The position numbers and the translations under genes are program-made. From NCBI GenBank assembly GCA_032821775.1, contig JAVLRN010000006.1, positions 558,001-622,000 on the forward strand: a stretch of 64,000 bases of DNA, given 5' to 3'. The DNA comes from Sanguinoderma infundibulare (lineage: Eukaryota > Basidiomycota > Agaricomycetes > Polyporales > Polyporaceae). Every line of letters begins with the position of its first letter. The stretch's first letter is position 1. Shown here in pieces: positions 33,156 to 45,036 of this stretch. The notes below the pieces were generated by a model. It was given only the letters and a program-made list of their open reading frames with translations, did not search any database and had not been told where the DNA came from.

Positions 33156-35301
33156 TCAACCCTTCCGCGTGCCACCGAAACAAGGCAGCCACTCGTCCAA
33201 AGCCAACTCAAACAAACCCAATCCAGAATAAAACGGCTCCTGCGAGACGGGGCTGTAGAAGCCCACGGTCTTGAAGTCCGTATGGTTCGCGTCCGGAGTC
33301 AACAGCACGCGCAGGTCGGAGACGTGCACCATATTGGCGTGCGTCAAGCCGAAGAACGAGGGGAATGCGGGTTCGACGTTGCAGCTATGTAGAGCGAGAG
33401 ACGATGCCCTTACTATTAGTGCCGGAAATGCGATTCCAGAAGCGAAGCCACATACGCAGGCACCGCCACGTTCGGCGTCCGTTGCGGCGAATTGGACTCG
33501 ATGGAAGCAAGCCCCATGGTCCGCCACGGGTCGACTAGGGAAGACGATCAGCGAACCTGACTCAACGTCGCGCATATTCTCTTCATGCTCACATTCTCCA
33601 TTCGTGAAGAGAACGTTCGAGGGCGTCATGTTCCACCCGCCGTACTTGTTGATGTTCGCAACTGCAGGTGCGGACGGGATACCCTGCGGGAACGCTGTAT
33701 CGCACTGGTCTTGAAAGAGTTCCAAGGAAATAAAGGACGTTTCGATAGAGAGCGGGTTATCGGGGTCCCCCCGTTGGTAGAATCCTGTGCCAAACAGTCC
33801 GTGTACCACTCAAAATGAAGACCGCGAGTCAAACCAGATGATGCGCACCGTACTCGGAGCAGTACTGCCACATCCAGGAACGGTCTGCTACCGGGTCGTC
33901 TGCGTTTCCAGGAATAGCCGCGTAGTTGACTTGCTTGATCCCAATCAAGAAAGCGTCCAGCGCGACGTCGATCCCCCGCGATGCCGCGATGCCGGTCTCG
34001 GATGGTGTCGCGGTGTAGTTCAGAGTCTCCACGACGTTGCAGAACGGAAGGACGGAGGCGTTGAACCCATAGTACTGCCCATACAACCATCTTCAACCAA
34101 ACCGCTTCTCCTAGAACGTTATCAACATGCCACATACATACCTGGTAGAAGTTGAGCGGGTCCATCAGCACCCCAGCCGCGTCCACGTTGCTAGCATTCG
34201 CAGCCCGAGCCCTCGTGATGCCGTCCTCTCTCGCGCCGAGCAGCCTGAACTTCAAGTCCGCGACCTCCGCGGCGGTCCCGTTCGCGAGGGTATCGTCCAC
34301 GAAGCGCGTCACGGCGACCCAATCCGCCGAGCAGTTCCTCGTCAGGCTGCGCTCGGCCGCCTTGTAGTACGCCGCCATGTCGATCTGCGCGTGCACGGGC
34401 GCAGAAGACGCCCAGACGGCGAAGATCGTCTCGGGGTTCCGGACGCGGATCAGAGCTCCGCGGACTCCGGGATACGAACCCCCGAGCCACACCCATGGCG
34501 TGTTAGAGGGGTGGAGCGGGTTGCTGGAAGTTGCGTTCGAGGCGTCGGAGGTATTCGCAGAGGAGTCGGCGCGCGCCGATTGGAGAGTGAACCTGTTCGC
34601 GAAGTAGACGACGTCCTCGAGCGCCTGGTCGGTCGTCAGGAACTGCCACTGCTCGGCGGTCGTGTTTTCCTGGCCCGTCATCCTCGTTAGAGGGATCAAC
34701 CATGAGGGCGTAACTAAAGCGTACATTGACCGGGAACGGCAGCGAGTCGCCGTAATACCGATGCTCCCAGAGGATCGCCACCCCGTTGTACCTCTTCGCG
34801 AGTCGCATCGTCGCAGATAGCCCATGATATTCCTACATCACACCCGAAGTCAACCAACGTATTTGGAAATGCCCAACCGTTCACCGTACCTGCAGGTAGT
34901 ACGGAAGCAGGGGCTCTGCATCCTGCTCTCCAGAGTCGAAGACTGTACGAAACCGAGTCCATCAACATCGCGCAAGCAAGACTCGAGAACGACATACGGA
35001 AAACAGGCCCGCCAGGTTTGTAATACGTGTCGTTGACCCAGTACCGATTCTTGAACGTGCCAGTCGCATTCCCAAAGTGGTCCAGAGGCATCTTCCGAAT
35101 CTCCCCGTCAGCATCAAAATGCCCGGGATGCCAGAATAGACGACTCACATCGAAGAACAACGCGTCATTGGGCGCAGTCTCCCCGCGCCTCGCGGGGGAG
35201 AAATGCTCCTGGAAACGCGAGCTCGGCACCTTCACGCCCACGGCTCCCGCGACAGCGAATAGCGAGAACCAATAGAACAAGAGGATAGTGGGTTTCGTCA
35301 T
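33156..35301 (-). CDS. secreted serine peptidase of family S28 (prolyl carboxypeptidase/Pro-Xaa type), 572 aa
   Basis: Eight exons (35301-34998, 34942-34890, 34832-34725, 34669-34142, 34074-33849, 33784-33593, 33534-33456, 33384-33156) give 572 aa. A signal peptide is present (ILLFYWFSLFAVAGAVG). Family markers in order: MPLDHFGNATGTFKNRYWV, GGPVFLFDSGE, EHRYYGDSLPF, the nucleophile motif GGSYPG (Ser220), FTNGEFDPWRT (Asp472) and NMVHVSDL (His517), so the catalytic triad is complete. Introns at the Asp block are needed to create the FDPW motif. S28 enzymes cleave after proline from the C- or N-terminus and are acid-secreted in fungi. It lies next to a GH47 gene on the same strand; coregulation is not evident. 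Confidence 0.92.
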
Positions 35302-35657
35302 GTCAGGCCACGGAGTAACCAGCAATCGCAGGTTCAAGCATCGCCTCATATTTATGCAAACGTACCGCAACCCTTCATGCGACCCCGATGTGGCGCAGGA
35401 CGAGCGTATCGTAGCGGAGAGGCGACGGAGGCGATAAGAGAGGTAGCATGATCCCTGCTTCGTGAGTTCGCGACTTCGTCCACACGGTGCACTGACCTTC
35501 CCCCACTCGACGTCGGTGGCCCGGCTAGGACCGTGGTCCGGGCATCCCGCCTGACGTTCCCAGGATCACGTCCATATGCAGCGTTGAGGATATTCCGGTA
35601 AGCAGTCGAATACGATATAATACACCTAGGTTAGCCTAGCTTGGTATATGCGACGGG
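35302..35657. other. intergenic between two minus-strand genes
   Basis: 356 nt holding the S28 promoter and the 3' end of the GH47 gene. No other signal was recognised. Confidence 0.55.
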
Positions 35658-37976
35658 TTATCGCCTGCGTTCAGGGACCGTCTTTGTGACGATGCCGTAG
35701 CGCTCCATCTCCCAGTCCGCCCAGTGGAAAACTGGCAGCGGGTGCGCTTCGGTGTTGAACACCCACCGGTCGAGCGGGATGAGGTCCTCGTCCGTAAACA
35801 GGAGGTACAAGTACTTCAGCCTGTAAGCGCAGTGCGTCAGTTCGAGAACTTTAGCACTGAGGTCGCAGCATATAGTTACGTTTCGGCTGTGAAGAAACTG
35901 GGGCCGAGAAACATCAGCGAACGGCATTAACACGAGGACTTGCGATGAACCATACCTCGGCATCTCATCCTTATGCCGCGCAGGCGACTCCAGCACGGAC
36001 CACACGCTCGCGTACCCGCTGGCCGTCTTCGCCTCCTTCTCGATCGCCTCGAACACCGCCCATCCGCGCTCCCGCCAAGTCTCGTCCCCCGTCGTGCGCC
36101 ACATGTAGTAGAAGCTCTCCACCGCCTGCCGGAGATCACCGCATACCCTCAATACCCCTCACCCACGACACGACAGCGACAAAGGGGAAAAGGAAGGAGA
36201 ACACGCACCTCAGGCCTCAGCAAATACCCCGTCCTCGTCGCCCGATAATCCTTCTCTGCATCCGGCCCCCTCGCGACCAGGACGTCCCTCGTCCCCGGCG
36301 GCCGTCCCCCCAGCCTTCCCTCGCTCTCCCACTCCTCCACCGCCTCCATCCACTTTCCGCCCACCACCCCAGCATTGGTCTTGAACGAGACCTCGTCCGG
36401 GCCCAAGCCCGCCTCGCTGTCCGCATACGTCATCCAGCACGTGTACGCGAGGCCGTGCGCCGCCCAGCGGTGCAGCTCGCGCTCGCGCGGGGCGAGCGCG
36501 AGCGTATGCGCGCCGAGGGCGAGGAGGCCGGGCAGGAAGCACGAGAGGTGTTCAAAGTCGTGCGAGGGCACGCCGCCGGCGGACACGTCCGTCACGTATA
36601 GCAGGCCGCGGGTCGGGGAGAGGTAGAGAAGATTGCGGAGGATGGAGGAGACGTCGCGGAGGTCTGCGCGGGGCGAGCGCGGATCGTGTGTTAGTATGGT
36701 GTGGCCTTTGGGGGTGAAGATCGGGACGTACAGAGGTCGAGGACTTTGGACTCGGATTGGGAGGTGAGGATGTATTGCTTGAGGAGGTACTCGTGTGCGC
36801 TGTCGGCGAACGCACCGACCGAGAACTGGTCTGACGTAGAATGAAGATTCCAGTCATACTCCACGGTCACGCGCTACTCACCATTTGAAGGCTTCCCGGT
36901 TTTGACGGACCATTTCGTAGGGAATATGTCGTCCTCGAGGTCGGCGGTGTACATTAAGTCCATTATACGCTCAACCTGGTGCGCTGCAGTAAGCGCGTTG
37001 CATGAAAGCGCGTGAAGAGTCCTTTGCGTACACTGTCAAAGTATTCCTTCCGGCCAGTCAAGTGCGCGAGGTACTTGTACTCCACTTGACAACTGAGCGC
37101 CTCAGCCCAGAGGATGTCAGAACCCGTCCAACCTGTCCGCGTCTGACCACTGCGGTGAGGATAATCAGGCATATAACACGTAAACGCATATTAAAATACG
37201 CACGATACCCCAGTGTTCACAGCGTACATGGGTAGTCCGTGGGTAGTGTTGAAAGCAGGGAGCAACTTGGAGCCCAGGTCATCCGCTCGCGCGAGGAGAA
37301 TGGGTTCTCCGGACAAAGCATACGCGGAGAGAAGACCGCCGAGGTAACGAATGACAGTCTCAAAGAAGGGTGCATAGTGGCCCTGCGCGAATGGAATGAA
37401 TGGGATGAGCACACAACAGACACTTCGGTGATTAAAGGCTCACCTCATCCAATGCAAAGGTCATGTTTGCAAGGACTGGGATGGACTGATAGAACTCATC
37501 GTGAAGACCCATAATCAACATCGTATCCAAGCTGTCGACCATGGTCAGACGCCACCCATTAAAACTATTTCCACATACATGTCAGTACTTGAGCGCTTTC
37601 AAGCCATGCGGTGGCCTCACTTGTTGACCGATTCGTTGCTCACCGGCTTCAACTCATCGCTCGACCCTGCGTACTCCAGGTATCCGCCGTACGCGTGTCT
37701 GAACGCATCCCTGACAGCATTCGCGCGCGGGGCCCACTTCGAGTTTGGTCGCGGTCCATAACCCGGATGCGGCGGGAAGGGCGGTGGGGGTCGATGTCCT
37801 CCGGGACCGAAAGGATGTGGGGGGTGTCCGCCAAGGAAGGGGAACTCGAACTCCGAGCCCGGGGGGTATATGCCGTGATTGGGGCCAGCAAAGTACATGA
37901 AAGCCCAGAGGAGACATGTGGCGAATGCGCCGAGAGGGATGAGGCGAGATACGCGCCTTGTTCGAAGGAGATCCAT
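35658..37976 (-). CDS. class I alpha-1,2-mannosidase, glycoside hydrolase family 47, 586 aa
   Basis: Ten exons (37976-37621, 37564-37444, 37382-37209, 37142-37032, 36975-36882, 36830-36732, 36663-36209, 36125-35956, 35897-35880, 35820-35658) give 586 aa; exon 9 has only 18 nt. The N-terminus is a type II membrane anchor (about residues 10-31) and a Pro/Gly-rich stem. GH47 blocks follow in order: [110 protein letters not shown] and the C-terminal [11 protein letters not shown] with the calcium-binding Thr. Such ER/Golgi enzymes trim mannose from N-glycans. The strongly conserved core makes the splice model secure. Confidence 0.93.
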
Positions 37977-38964
37977 GCTCCCTGAGTCCCCGATAAGTTA
38001 GGAAGCTGTTTATGCGCCGTACGGCGTGGTCCAGGGGGAGTGAGGGTACAGCGGATGTGGTACGGCGGAAGGTATCCAAACGCGAGGGCCCTAGTAGCAG
38101 GGCATGAACTTGAAGCGAAGGCGGGAGCTTCGCTTGAGCGGGAGCCTCTCAGAGTCGGCCAGAAGAGCGAAAGAATGGAGGAAGAGAGGGTAGTTGGACG
38201 TCCAGTCGACGATGAATGTGATGCAAGTGAGAAGGAGCGGACACAAGCCCGCGTGCTGCCTGTTGCTCTGCGTTCATCATGCGCCTGCCAAGCCACTGCC
38301 AAGAGATGAAGGAGAACAGCCACCGCCGAGGATGCACCCCGCTGAAGCCGATCGAGATCCACGTATACAACCGCACCCCGACAGCGACAGCTCACGCAAA
38401 GCGCATGCATATGCGAGCTCTAGAAAGTCAGCTTCTGCAGGGATCAGAGAGCTCCGACCAACAAGCGTAGCTGACATTGAACTGTCATAAGTACGAGGAA
38501 CCGTAGCGGACATACTTGCGGAAGCTACAGCGGCGAAGTATGCCCGGTGAGACCGCGGTATGGAAGGTTTGTCGACCTCCTGGAACGAGCCGATGGTCGA
38601 GCGTTTTGGCAAGGCAATCCGCGGCATGGCGACGAGACCCTGTGAACCTAAGTTGATCAGGTACGCCCAATGAAACTGGTTCGCAAAGCGGAAACGTACG
38701 TTCAGATACGCATACTACTGCATCTGCTTGCACAGTGGTTGATAGCAGCAATGTCCTCCCGCCTCTCTGACTTCTTATATGTCGTTTCTGCGGATTGCGC
38801 AGCTCCCACCGGCTCGAGGCTTGGCCTAAATCGGAAGCGCCCATGGACCTGACGCGTCGAGTGTGCCGACTCCGAACATACCGCGAGGTCACTTGACTGT
38901 GTGCTCACTCTGCTCCTTCCCCCTCGTCTCCCCAGGACCCCCTTCCACCCAATCTGCAGGCTGA
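37977..38964. other. intergenic between divergent genes
   Basis: About 1 kb between GH47 (minus) and ERV1 (plus). Frames on both strands (for example 37649-38410 and 38485-38892 minus) have no domain and overlap other frames, so no gene is called. A short unannotated gene here is possible. Confidence 0.45.
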
Positions 38965-39603
38965 ATGTCGGGAGACGCGTCTAGCGCATCCCCTAAGAAG
39001 CCCTCACTTCCCCCGGGAATAGTCCTCGGGCCAGACGGGAAACCATGCAAGATCTGCACCGCGTTCCGGCACTGGAAGCCCCCAACGGCCAAGGCCTCGC
39101 AGCCCCCCGATGCAAGCGACACGAAAGGCTCGTCGACCCAGCATAAGACCAAGACCGCCGCCATGATGGCCGCCTTCGCGTCCGGGACCGGCTTTTCCGC
39201 ATCCCAGTCCCAATCCCACCCCCAAGCGTCAGAGCCAGCGGAGCCCGTCCGCCCGGCCAACTGCCCGCCGGACGTCGAGCAGCTCGGGCGCGCGACGTGG
39301 ACGTTCCTCCACACCACCGCGGCGTACTACCCCGACAAGCCGACGCAGGCGCAGCGCGTGAACATGCTCTCCCTCCTCCGCGCCCTCCCCGTGCTCTACC
39401 CGTGCTCGACGTGCGCCCAGCACCTCGGCGAGAACATGAAGGCGCGCCCGCCGGACGTGAGCGGCCGCGCGGGACTCAGTCGGTGGTTGTGCGAGCAGCA
39501 CAACGAGGTGAACGAGAGGCTGGGGAAGGAGAGGTTCGAGTGCACGGTCGAGAAGCTCGACGAGAGGTGGAAGGACGGGCCGAGTGATGGGAGTTGTGAT
39601 TGA
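38965..39603 (+). CDS. ERV1: mitochondrial FAD-linked sulfhydryl oxidase Erv1/ALR, 212 aa, intronless
   Basis: Single exon. The N-terminus has the shuttle motif KPCKIC (Cys28/Cys31) in the GPDGKPCKICTAFRHW context typical of Erv1. The Erv/ALR domain runs from CPPDVEQLGRATWTFLH (about 100-116), which contacts FAD, through the redox centre YPCSTCAQHL (Cys147/Cys150), to the NEVNERLGK helix and the CTVEKLDERWKDG end (Cys176 and Cys193 would be the structural pair). In the intermembrane space Erv1 reoxidises Mia40 and passes electrons to cytochrome c. It is a rare intronless gene in this window. A Gln/Ser/Ala-rich linker of about 60 residues separates shuttle and core. Confidence 0.93.
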   Translation: MSGDASSASPKKPSLPPGIVLGPDGKPCKICTAFRHWKPPTAKASQPPDASDTKGSSTQHKTKTAAMMAAFASGTGFSASQSQSHPQASEPAEPVRPANCPPDVEQLGRATWTFLHTTAAYYPDKPTQAQRVNMLSLLRALPVLYPCSTCAQHLGENMKARPPDVSGRAGLSRWLCEQHNEVNERLGKERFECTVEKLDERWKDGPSDGSCD

Positions 39604-39969
39604 CGGATGTGTTGTGGGTGGAGGTGAATGGGAAGGGGTGAGTGGATATGCCATTATGGATGCGCCTAACGTTGCAGACTATTCTAGCAAGGTCGGTTTC
39701 TGCTTTAGTGTGCTCTGTCATACACCCCGCTCTGCGAATCCTGTATAATGTGCGTATCTCAGCTGGAACATGCAAGTCCTCGATTGCACTGACATACCCT
39801 CAGCTCATAGACACCCCCCATTTGGATTTGGAGGGACATACCACACAATGTAATACACCCAATCATACATTCTTCGATGCTTGATGTGCGATCCTGTTGT
39901 CTGTCTGGTTTGAAACCTCGTCTCTATTCACAGCTAAGACTACACCGACACCGACCACCTCAAAACGCT
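39604..39969. other. intergenic between convergent genes
   Basis: 366 nt holding the 3' ends of ERV1 (plus) and the HIT-finger gene (minus). Nothing else recognised. Confidence 0.55.
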
Positions 39970-41596
39970 CTACAGCTCCTCTATCCTTGCAGTCCTCGGC
40001 TTTCCATTACCAACGCGCTTCACTTCACTGCTCGTATTCCGCCCCACCTCCATACCTTCGTTCTCAAGCGTCTTCGCACGCATCGTTGCTTCGTCCGCCA
40101 GGATGCGCAACATCGGCCCTGGAGTCCCGAGGACGTACACCGCGTAGAACGTCAACTTGTGCATGACATGATTCACTTTCGCTTTCGTTGGCTGCGCCGT
40201 CGACGTTGTGGAGCTCCCGCCACCGTTCTGTGGCTCGGTGAAGAGCGATGCCAAATCCGAGAGCATACGAAGGGCGTTTGCGCTGGGGTGTTCATCTAAA
40301 TTGCGTGAAGCTTCATCTGGGGAAGTGACGACTGTTACAGTGGCGGGCCGCAAGAGGGTAGTCGCGTCTTTCAGCAGGAGGGAGAATAGTTGCGGGCTTA
40401 TGTCGTTCTGCGCGGAAACGTCAGACATAGGCGCGAAGTCGATAGTCGTCGATACGTACAGGAGGAAAACGCGACCACAAGTCCGTCACGACCGCCGAAA
40501 GCGACGTGTGGACCGTCGTTGATCGTCGGTCGACCAGGAAGGGGGCCAGTCGAGATATTGACTGGCGGGCCTCGGCGCGGTCTAGATCTGCAGGAGACAG
40601 GTCAGAGAGCGGCGAGACGGCAAAGTGGCGAACCGCGTATGCGTATGCGATACTGTATGGGGGCGAGTCAGGACAGCGCGCGCGATCGGGGGATTGTCTG
40701 CTTACCACAACGCGCAGATATTGTACAGCAGTAGCGGCCCGCTGACCGCGTTGTTCCCTGCCTGTTTGACCAGCGGCGCTGGGATCTCCATGATGGATGG
40801 CTCCCTGCTGTGGTTTCGTCTTGCGGCCGTACGAGGCAGAGAGACGTCCGAAGGGCCAGGTTGCGTATTGGCTGGGGACTCGGGCTCCCACCATGGCTCG
40901 ACCTGGGCCTTCTCGAGTTCTTCGCTCGCGAGGAGTTGCTGCGCGAGCTCGCTGCTGGGGTCGTTCACCGCGCGGAGGAACTTGTCGCGCTCCGCTGGGG
41001 AGAGCGCGGCCCAGAGCTCGTCGTATGACGCGGTATCTGGTCGAGGTAGCTTAAGAGGCTGCGCGCGCCGATACAAAACGCGACGGCCGGACGCACCGAG
41101 ATCGACGTTCTGTAGCCTCTTCTGCAGGTCTTCCGTGCCGTCTTCGTCTTCATTGTCCGAGTCGTCGAGGAGCGGGCTGTCGTCAAGCGAGTCGTCTTCG
41201 AAGCGCTTCAGCAGCTCCATCATCCGCCGCTTTTCCTCGGTGCTCGCGGACGGGGCGTTCTTCACGTTAAGCTCGACTTCTTTACGGTAGAACGACTCTG
41301 AGCAGTCTCCGTGTTTCTGGGAGATGAACATGCCCGTCAAGGGGAACGTCGATCAGGTAGGACGGACGGACGGACGGACCTCCGAGCGGAAGCAAACGAG
41401 GGAACAGTACGGGACGTTGCATCGCGGGCAGGTGTACCGGGAGAACTGTCGTCGACAACTGTGAGCAGCTCAGAAGAGGGCCAGTTGGCGCAAAACGAGG
41501 AGCAAGGACTAACATTGCACAGGGGACCGAAGAGACAGACTCGGTCTCTCGCGAGCTCGACGCGATGATGGGTTCCTCGAGACGTTCTTCCGCCAT
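39970..41596 (-). CDS. ZNHIT2: HIT-type zinc finger protein, ZNHIT2-like, 467 aa
   Basis: Five exons (41596-41514, 41458-41380, 41316-40706, 40652-40460, 40407-39970) give 467 aa. The HIT finger at residues 26-59 is split over three exons and is complete: Cys26, 29, 38, 41, 46, 50, His56 and Cys59 (CAICRRQFSRYTCPRCNVPYC, then CFRSEKHGDC). Then follow an acidic helical region (LLKRFEDDSLDDSP, DNEDEDGTEDL), a conserved DELWAALSPAERDKFLRAV block, WWEP, and YAYAVRHF in the middle, as in ZNHIT2. ZNHIT2 proteins work with the R2TP chaperone in U5 snRNP and RNA-polymerase assembly; this role is family knowledge. The donor of intron 2 is embedded in a (GTCC)n repeat. Confidence 0.87.
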
Positions 41597-41837
41597 TATC
41601 GCTCTACGCTCTTCTGATGTTTTCCTTCGGATCGCGAGTTGTTCCAGAGATGCACGGGTTGTGATCAGCGAGGAACTAGTACAGCGAGCAAATAGGTGGT
41701 GAAGAGCAGACCAACAGACCCTAACCCTAAGACCGGCGTTGAACTTGTCGTCAATGGGCGCTTCTCAGTTGTGTTTATCAACTTGGACCTTCGAACAGTG
41801 CGGTCACATCGCCCCACACCGTCGACTGGTCTCCACC

Positions 41838-43511
41838 ATGAGCTTCAAGAAAAGGTGAGCTGGACAGGTTCCCTCAAGCCTCAAATGATCGTCAATTGAC
41901 GCGATGAAATAGTAAATTGGATCTGTTGATCCGTGTCCGGTACTCGAATCCACTACCTGCACCACCATGTCCCCCGAAGCTGCTCGACATCCCAACCGAC
42001 CCCATGCGCTACGCGCGACCAGAGTTTCTGGACGACATCGCCGCCTCGACACCGTTGCCCATGGTCGTGGACGGAGAGCTGGGGATGCCCCTTGACTTGT
42101 CGCGGTGGGACTGTTTGTGGGAGGAGAATGGGGACGACTCGGGTGCGTGATTCTTCCTTAGTGCACGCCGAGCTCTGAAGGCTGACATTTCAATGTCCCT
42201 GGCGTGATTCTTCATCAAGAATTGAACCCAGATCCCACTAACCTTCCGAAACTCGACCCCAAAGACCAGTTTCTGCTCGGAGACCCCGCATCCACAGGTC
42301 CCATGCTCGGCGCAGGTCCCTCGTCAGGGACGTCGACGCCACTATCATCCGTCCCTCACGTACCGTGGTTGCGGAAAACGGAGTACCTGAGTCGGGATGG
42401 AAGCATGCGCCCCAGTGTCTCGCAAGAAATGTGAGCCCGTTCTCGCCTTGCCTCGTATGATTGCAACCTCCCCTTAAGCGTCCTCACCGTTACAGAAAAC
42501 AAAACGTGGACGCGGCCATCGACGTCTCGCCCGAGGCCCAGCTGCGCGACATCGAGGCATCGTTCGCCGCGGTCGAGAACTCGGAGCTTTCGACCCTGCG
42601 GCACCCGACGCGACCGGAGCTCACCGCCGTCGAGGCCTTCGAGATCTTACCGGACGCGGACATCTGGGCGAACGCGTACGACTTGTTCAGGTTCTCGGAA
42701 CGGCCAGGCGACAGGCCACCAGACGTGAGTTCCCCTACCGCCGCCGTGCCCAATTGAAAGCCATGGCGCACATTTCATATGCTGATGATGAATGGCCCGC
42801 CCGCCTTGCGCGCAGATGGACGACCCGCGGCTGGACTGCGCGATCCTCCGGCCGATGGAGGCCGACGGCGACCACTTCCTCGCGTACTACCTCAACAAGG
42901 AGGACGACGCGGCGGTCGAGTTCAAGCAGCGGCGCCTCGCGCGCGATCCGGACGCGCTGCCGGACGACGAGCCGGCCTACTTCCATTTCGTGCGCGACTA
43001 CGAGACGGTCAAGGTCGAGCAGGAGGTCCCGAACGAGTTCCTGCTCGTGCTCGACGAGGGCGCGGACGAGTTCGAGGCGGACGTGCGCGGGGGCGCGCCG
43101 CGGCCCAAGGGCGCGTACTACAAGAACATCGAGCGCAAGATGCTCCTCAAGAAGAAGCGCGTGAACGTGCGTGATGACTGACCACCCGCGTTTTTTTCTT
43201 CTGGGACTCCTGAGATGGGACTGGAACTGGAACTGACGAGGGCGTGTTTGACTTTGCAGACGTACGAGTCGTACGGGGACAAGTGGGACGTGGTCAAGCT
43301 GACGCACACGCCGATGAGCAAGGAGCAGGAGCAGGAGCGCGAGGAGGCCCTCGCCGAGGTCACGGACCCGCTCTTCCCGCTCGCACGCGCCGATGCGGAC
43401 GCGGACGCGGACGGTGAGGTCGACGACGCCGCTTTTGGGCTCAATGGCCCGTCGGCGGAGACCGCGAACGCGATCCGACAGGAGGCCATCGACGTGTTCG
43501 GAGAGGAGTAG
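41838..43511 (+). CDS. PAF1: RNA polymerase II-associated factor 1 (Paf1 complex subunit), 429 aa
   Basis: Six exons (41838-41854, 41913-42142, 42220-42430, 42496-42724, 42816-43166, 43260-43511); the first coding exon is only 17 nt (MSFKK plus two bases). Paf1 hallmarks: DLLIRVRYSNPLPAPPCPP at the N-terminus, PLDLSRWDCLW, PWLRKTEYLSRD, DVSPEAQLRDIEASF, LDCAILRPME and YFHFVRDYETVK. The tail is acidic with a DADADADG repeat. Paf1 joins Ctr9, Cdc73, Leo1 and Rtf1 on elongating Pol II and is required for H2B ubiquitination and H3K4/K36 methylation. The divergent ZNHIT2-like gene starts 241 bp upstream on the other strand. Confidence 0.92.
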
Positions 43512-43849
43512 GCCGGCGTGGTCTCGTGAAGGCCCACCTTTCGGGGCCTGGTTGCTTGTACGTTTATTGTTTGTGTAATCTGCTATCGGATCGTTGCTCT
43601 GGTTTTGATCTAGAAGTATGGGCGTTGTGTGTCCTCCCTGTGAACGTTCGCACTGGATCTGTCGGACACGAACTTTCGCTGGGGCTTATCCTGCCATTCA
43701 ATCGCATCGCCGTCTGTGGCCAATTATCGTCTTCGGGAATAGCCTTGAACCAATGACGGACATGTGGCCTGCGGGAGGAAGGTGCACTGCTCATTGTAGG
43801 TCATCTGTGTTTCGACTGAGCTTGATCAACCTTGATCGCATGGACATAG
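43512..43849. other. intergenic
   Basis: 3' flank of PAF1 up to the decayed F-box copy. No gene signal. Confidence 0.5.
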
Positions 43850-45036
43850 AGTGATTTGAGTTGGTGTATGCAGAGGTGGAGTACGCAGACGTTGGGGCGT
43901 CCGCGCAGAAATTCCCGATAGTCGTTGTAGCTCAATTTGCTCCATGCGATAGAAACATATACACTGAGGTGCGTGAGGGTAGGAAACGTATTGAGCGGGA
44001 GGAAGCCCTCGCTGTGCAGAACCAGGGTTTCAACGAGCTTTGGTGCATGTCCCGAGAACAGCTCTAAGCGGGTGGGTTGGCGGGTGCGGGGCCCAGGGGT
44101 AGTACGAAAAGCATCGCAGGAGCTCTGGTGCAGGAAATTCCAGGTGCAGTGGCAACACCACCAGCGGCCAGGCGTCACTGATTGAAGCGTGCAGTTCCCG
44201 TATGTATTGACGGATAAAAAGCACAGTACTAGTCTCGAGACGTCGGGATATAAATAATTCATCGCTCCGATCCAGATCTCTGGAAGTAACCTTGAAAGTT
44301 GAGATAAACGCTGACCGGGGTCCCGTATAAATAACCACCAGTCTCTTCGGACTGAGAGGAAACGGAGGCGAGAGATGAGTCCAGATCGGAAATACCTGGG
44401 CCTTGCCCTGACATCGAGAGTGGACCAAAAAGCGGAGCGGTGGAGTGCGATATCTCACCGCAGGCGGCAAACCGCCGTAGTGGGGACAATCTGTTCAGTT
44501 GGCCCGATCGCGAAAGGACCCCAGCGCTAAGGAGGTCCTCCACAGCCAGCGGGAGGTCCATGGGATTGGAAGCGTGCCGGTACGAAGGTGAAGATGTAGC
44601 CGAGGATCTCGGGGGAAAGCCGATTGATTGGTGCGGAGGTTCAGTAACTCGTTCGTCAGGGGTACCGCTTTCCGAGAGCACTCTTGAGAGGTTCTTCCAC
44701 TACGAGCATTTCAGTATCAATTATGTATAGACCATGTCCGACACACTCGACCTTACCTCCGTGGCTTCGGACTGACTGCAAATCTGGAGTCAGCGAAATA
44801 GCTTCGAAAAGGAGGCCGTCCGGTTACCATGCAAGCAAACCACCTTTCCTCAGTTCGGCGAGCCAAGACCTAACTTCTGCGACGGAATTGAAAATGTCTT
44901 TCGCCATAGGGTCGTGTTCCATGGTAAGAGGCGGGGGACAATCGCAATCGATGGAGACGAGGTTGGGTTCAAGAAATGCTGGCACGGCGACGCTGTCGCG
45001 CTGCAAGGCAATACGTGGGAGTTCACACATGCCTGT
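43850..45036 (-). pseudogene. F-box pseudogene, inverted partial copy of the 26126-28113 gene
   Basis: The minus strand aligns with about 26017-27220, from the 5' flank (FLEPNLVSIDCDC shadow) through the first exon (ATG at 44922; MEHDPMAKDIFNSVAEVRSW), the F-box (SIGFPPEILGYIFTF, PECWGPFAIGPTEQI, TAVCRLW) and the first LRRs (FSGHAPKLVETLVLHSEGF, then LSYNDYREFLRGRPNVCVL). Frames are broken between these blocks, an internal part is shortened, and the last two thirds of the gene are missing. The exon-intron junction regions are still recognisable, so duplication was at DNA level. Confidence 0.82.

Noticed and set aside
37649..38410. 253-aa minus-strand open frame
   Set aside because: Lies largely antisense/in another frame to GH47 exon 1 and its promoter; composition is typical of a GC-rich shadow frame.
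41700..41725. Telomere-like ccctaaccctaa
   Set aside because: Only two units, inside the PAF1 upstream region, with no further repeats; chance is sufficient.
42735..43307. 190-aa minus-strand frame opposite PAF1
   Set aside because: Antisense to highly conserved PAF1 exons; Leu/Val/Arg bias is explained by the complementary codons.
26126..45036. A composite transposon bounded by the inverted F-box copies
   Set aside because: Seventeen kilobases of conserved housekeeping genes lie between the copies and no transposase or target duplication is seen.
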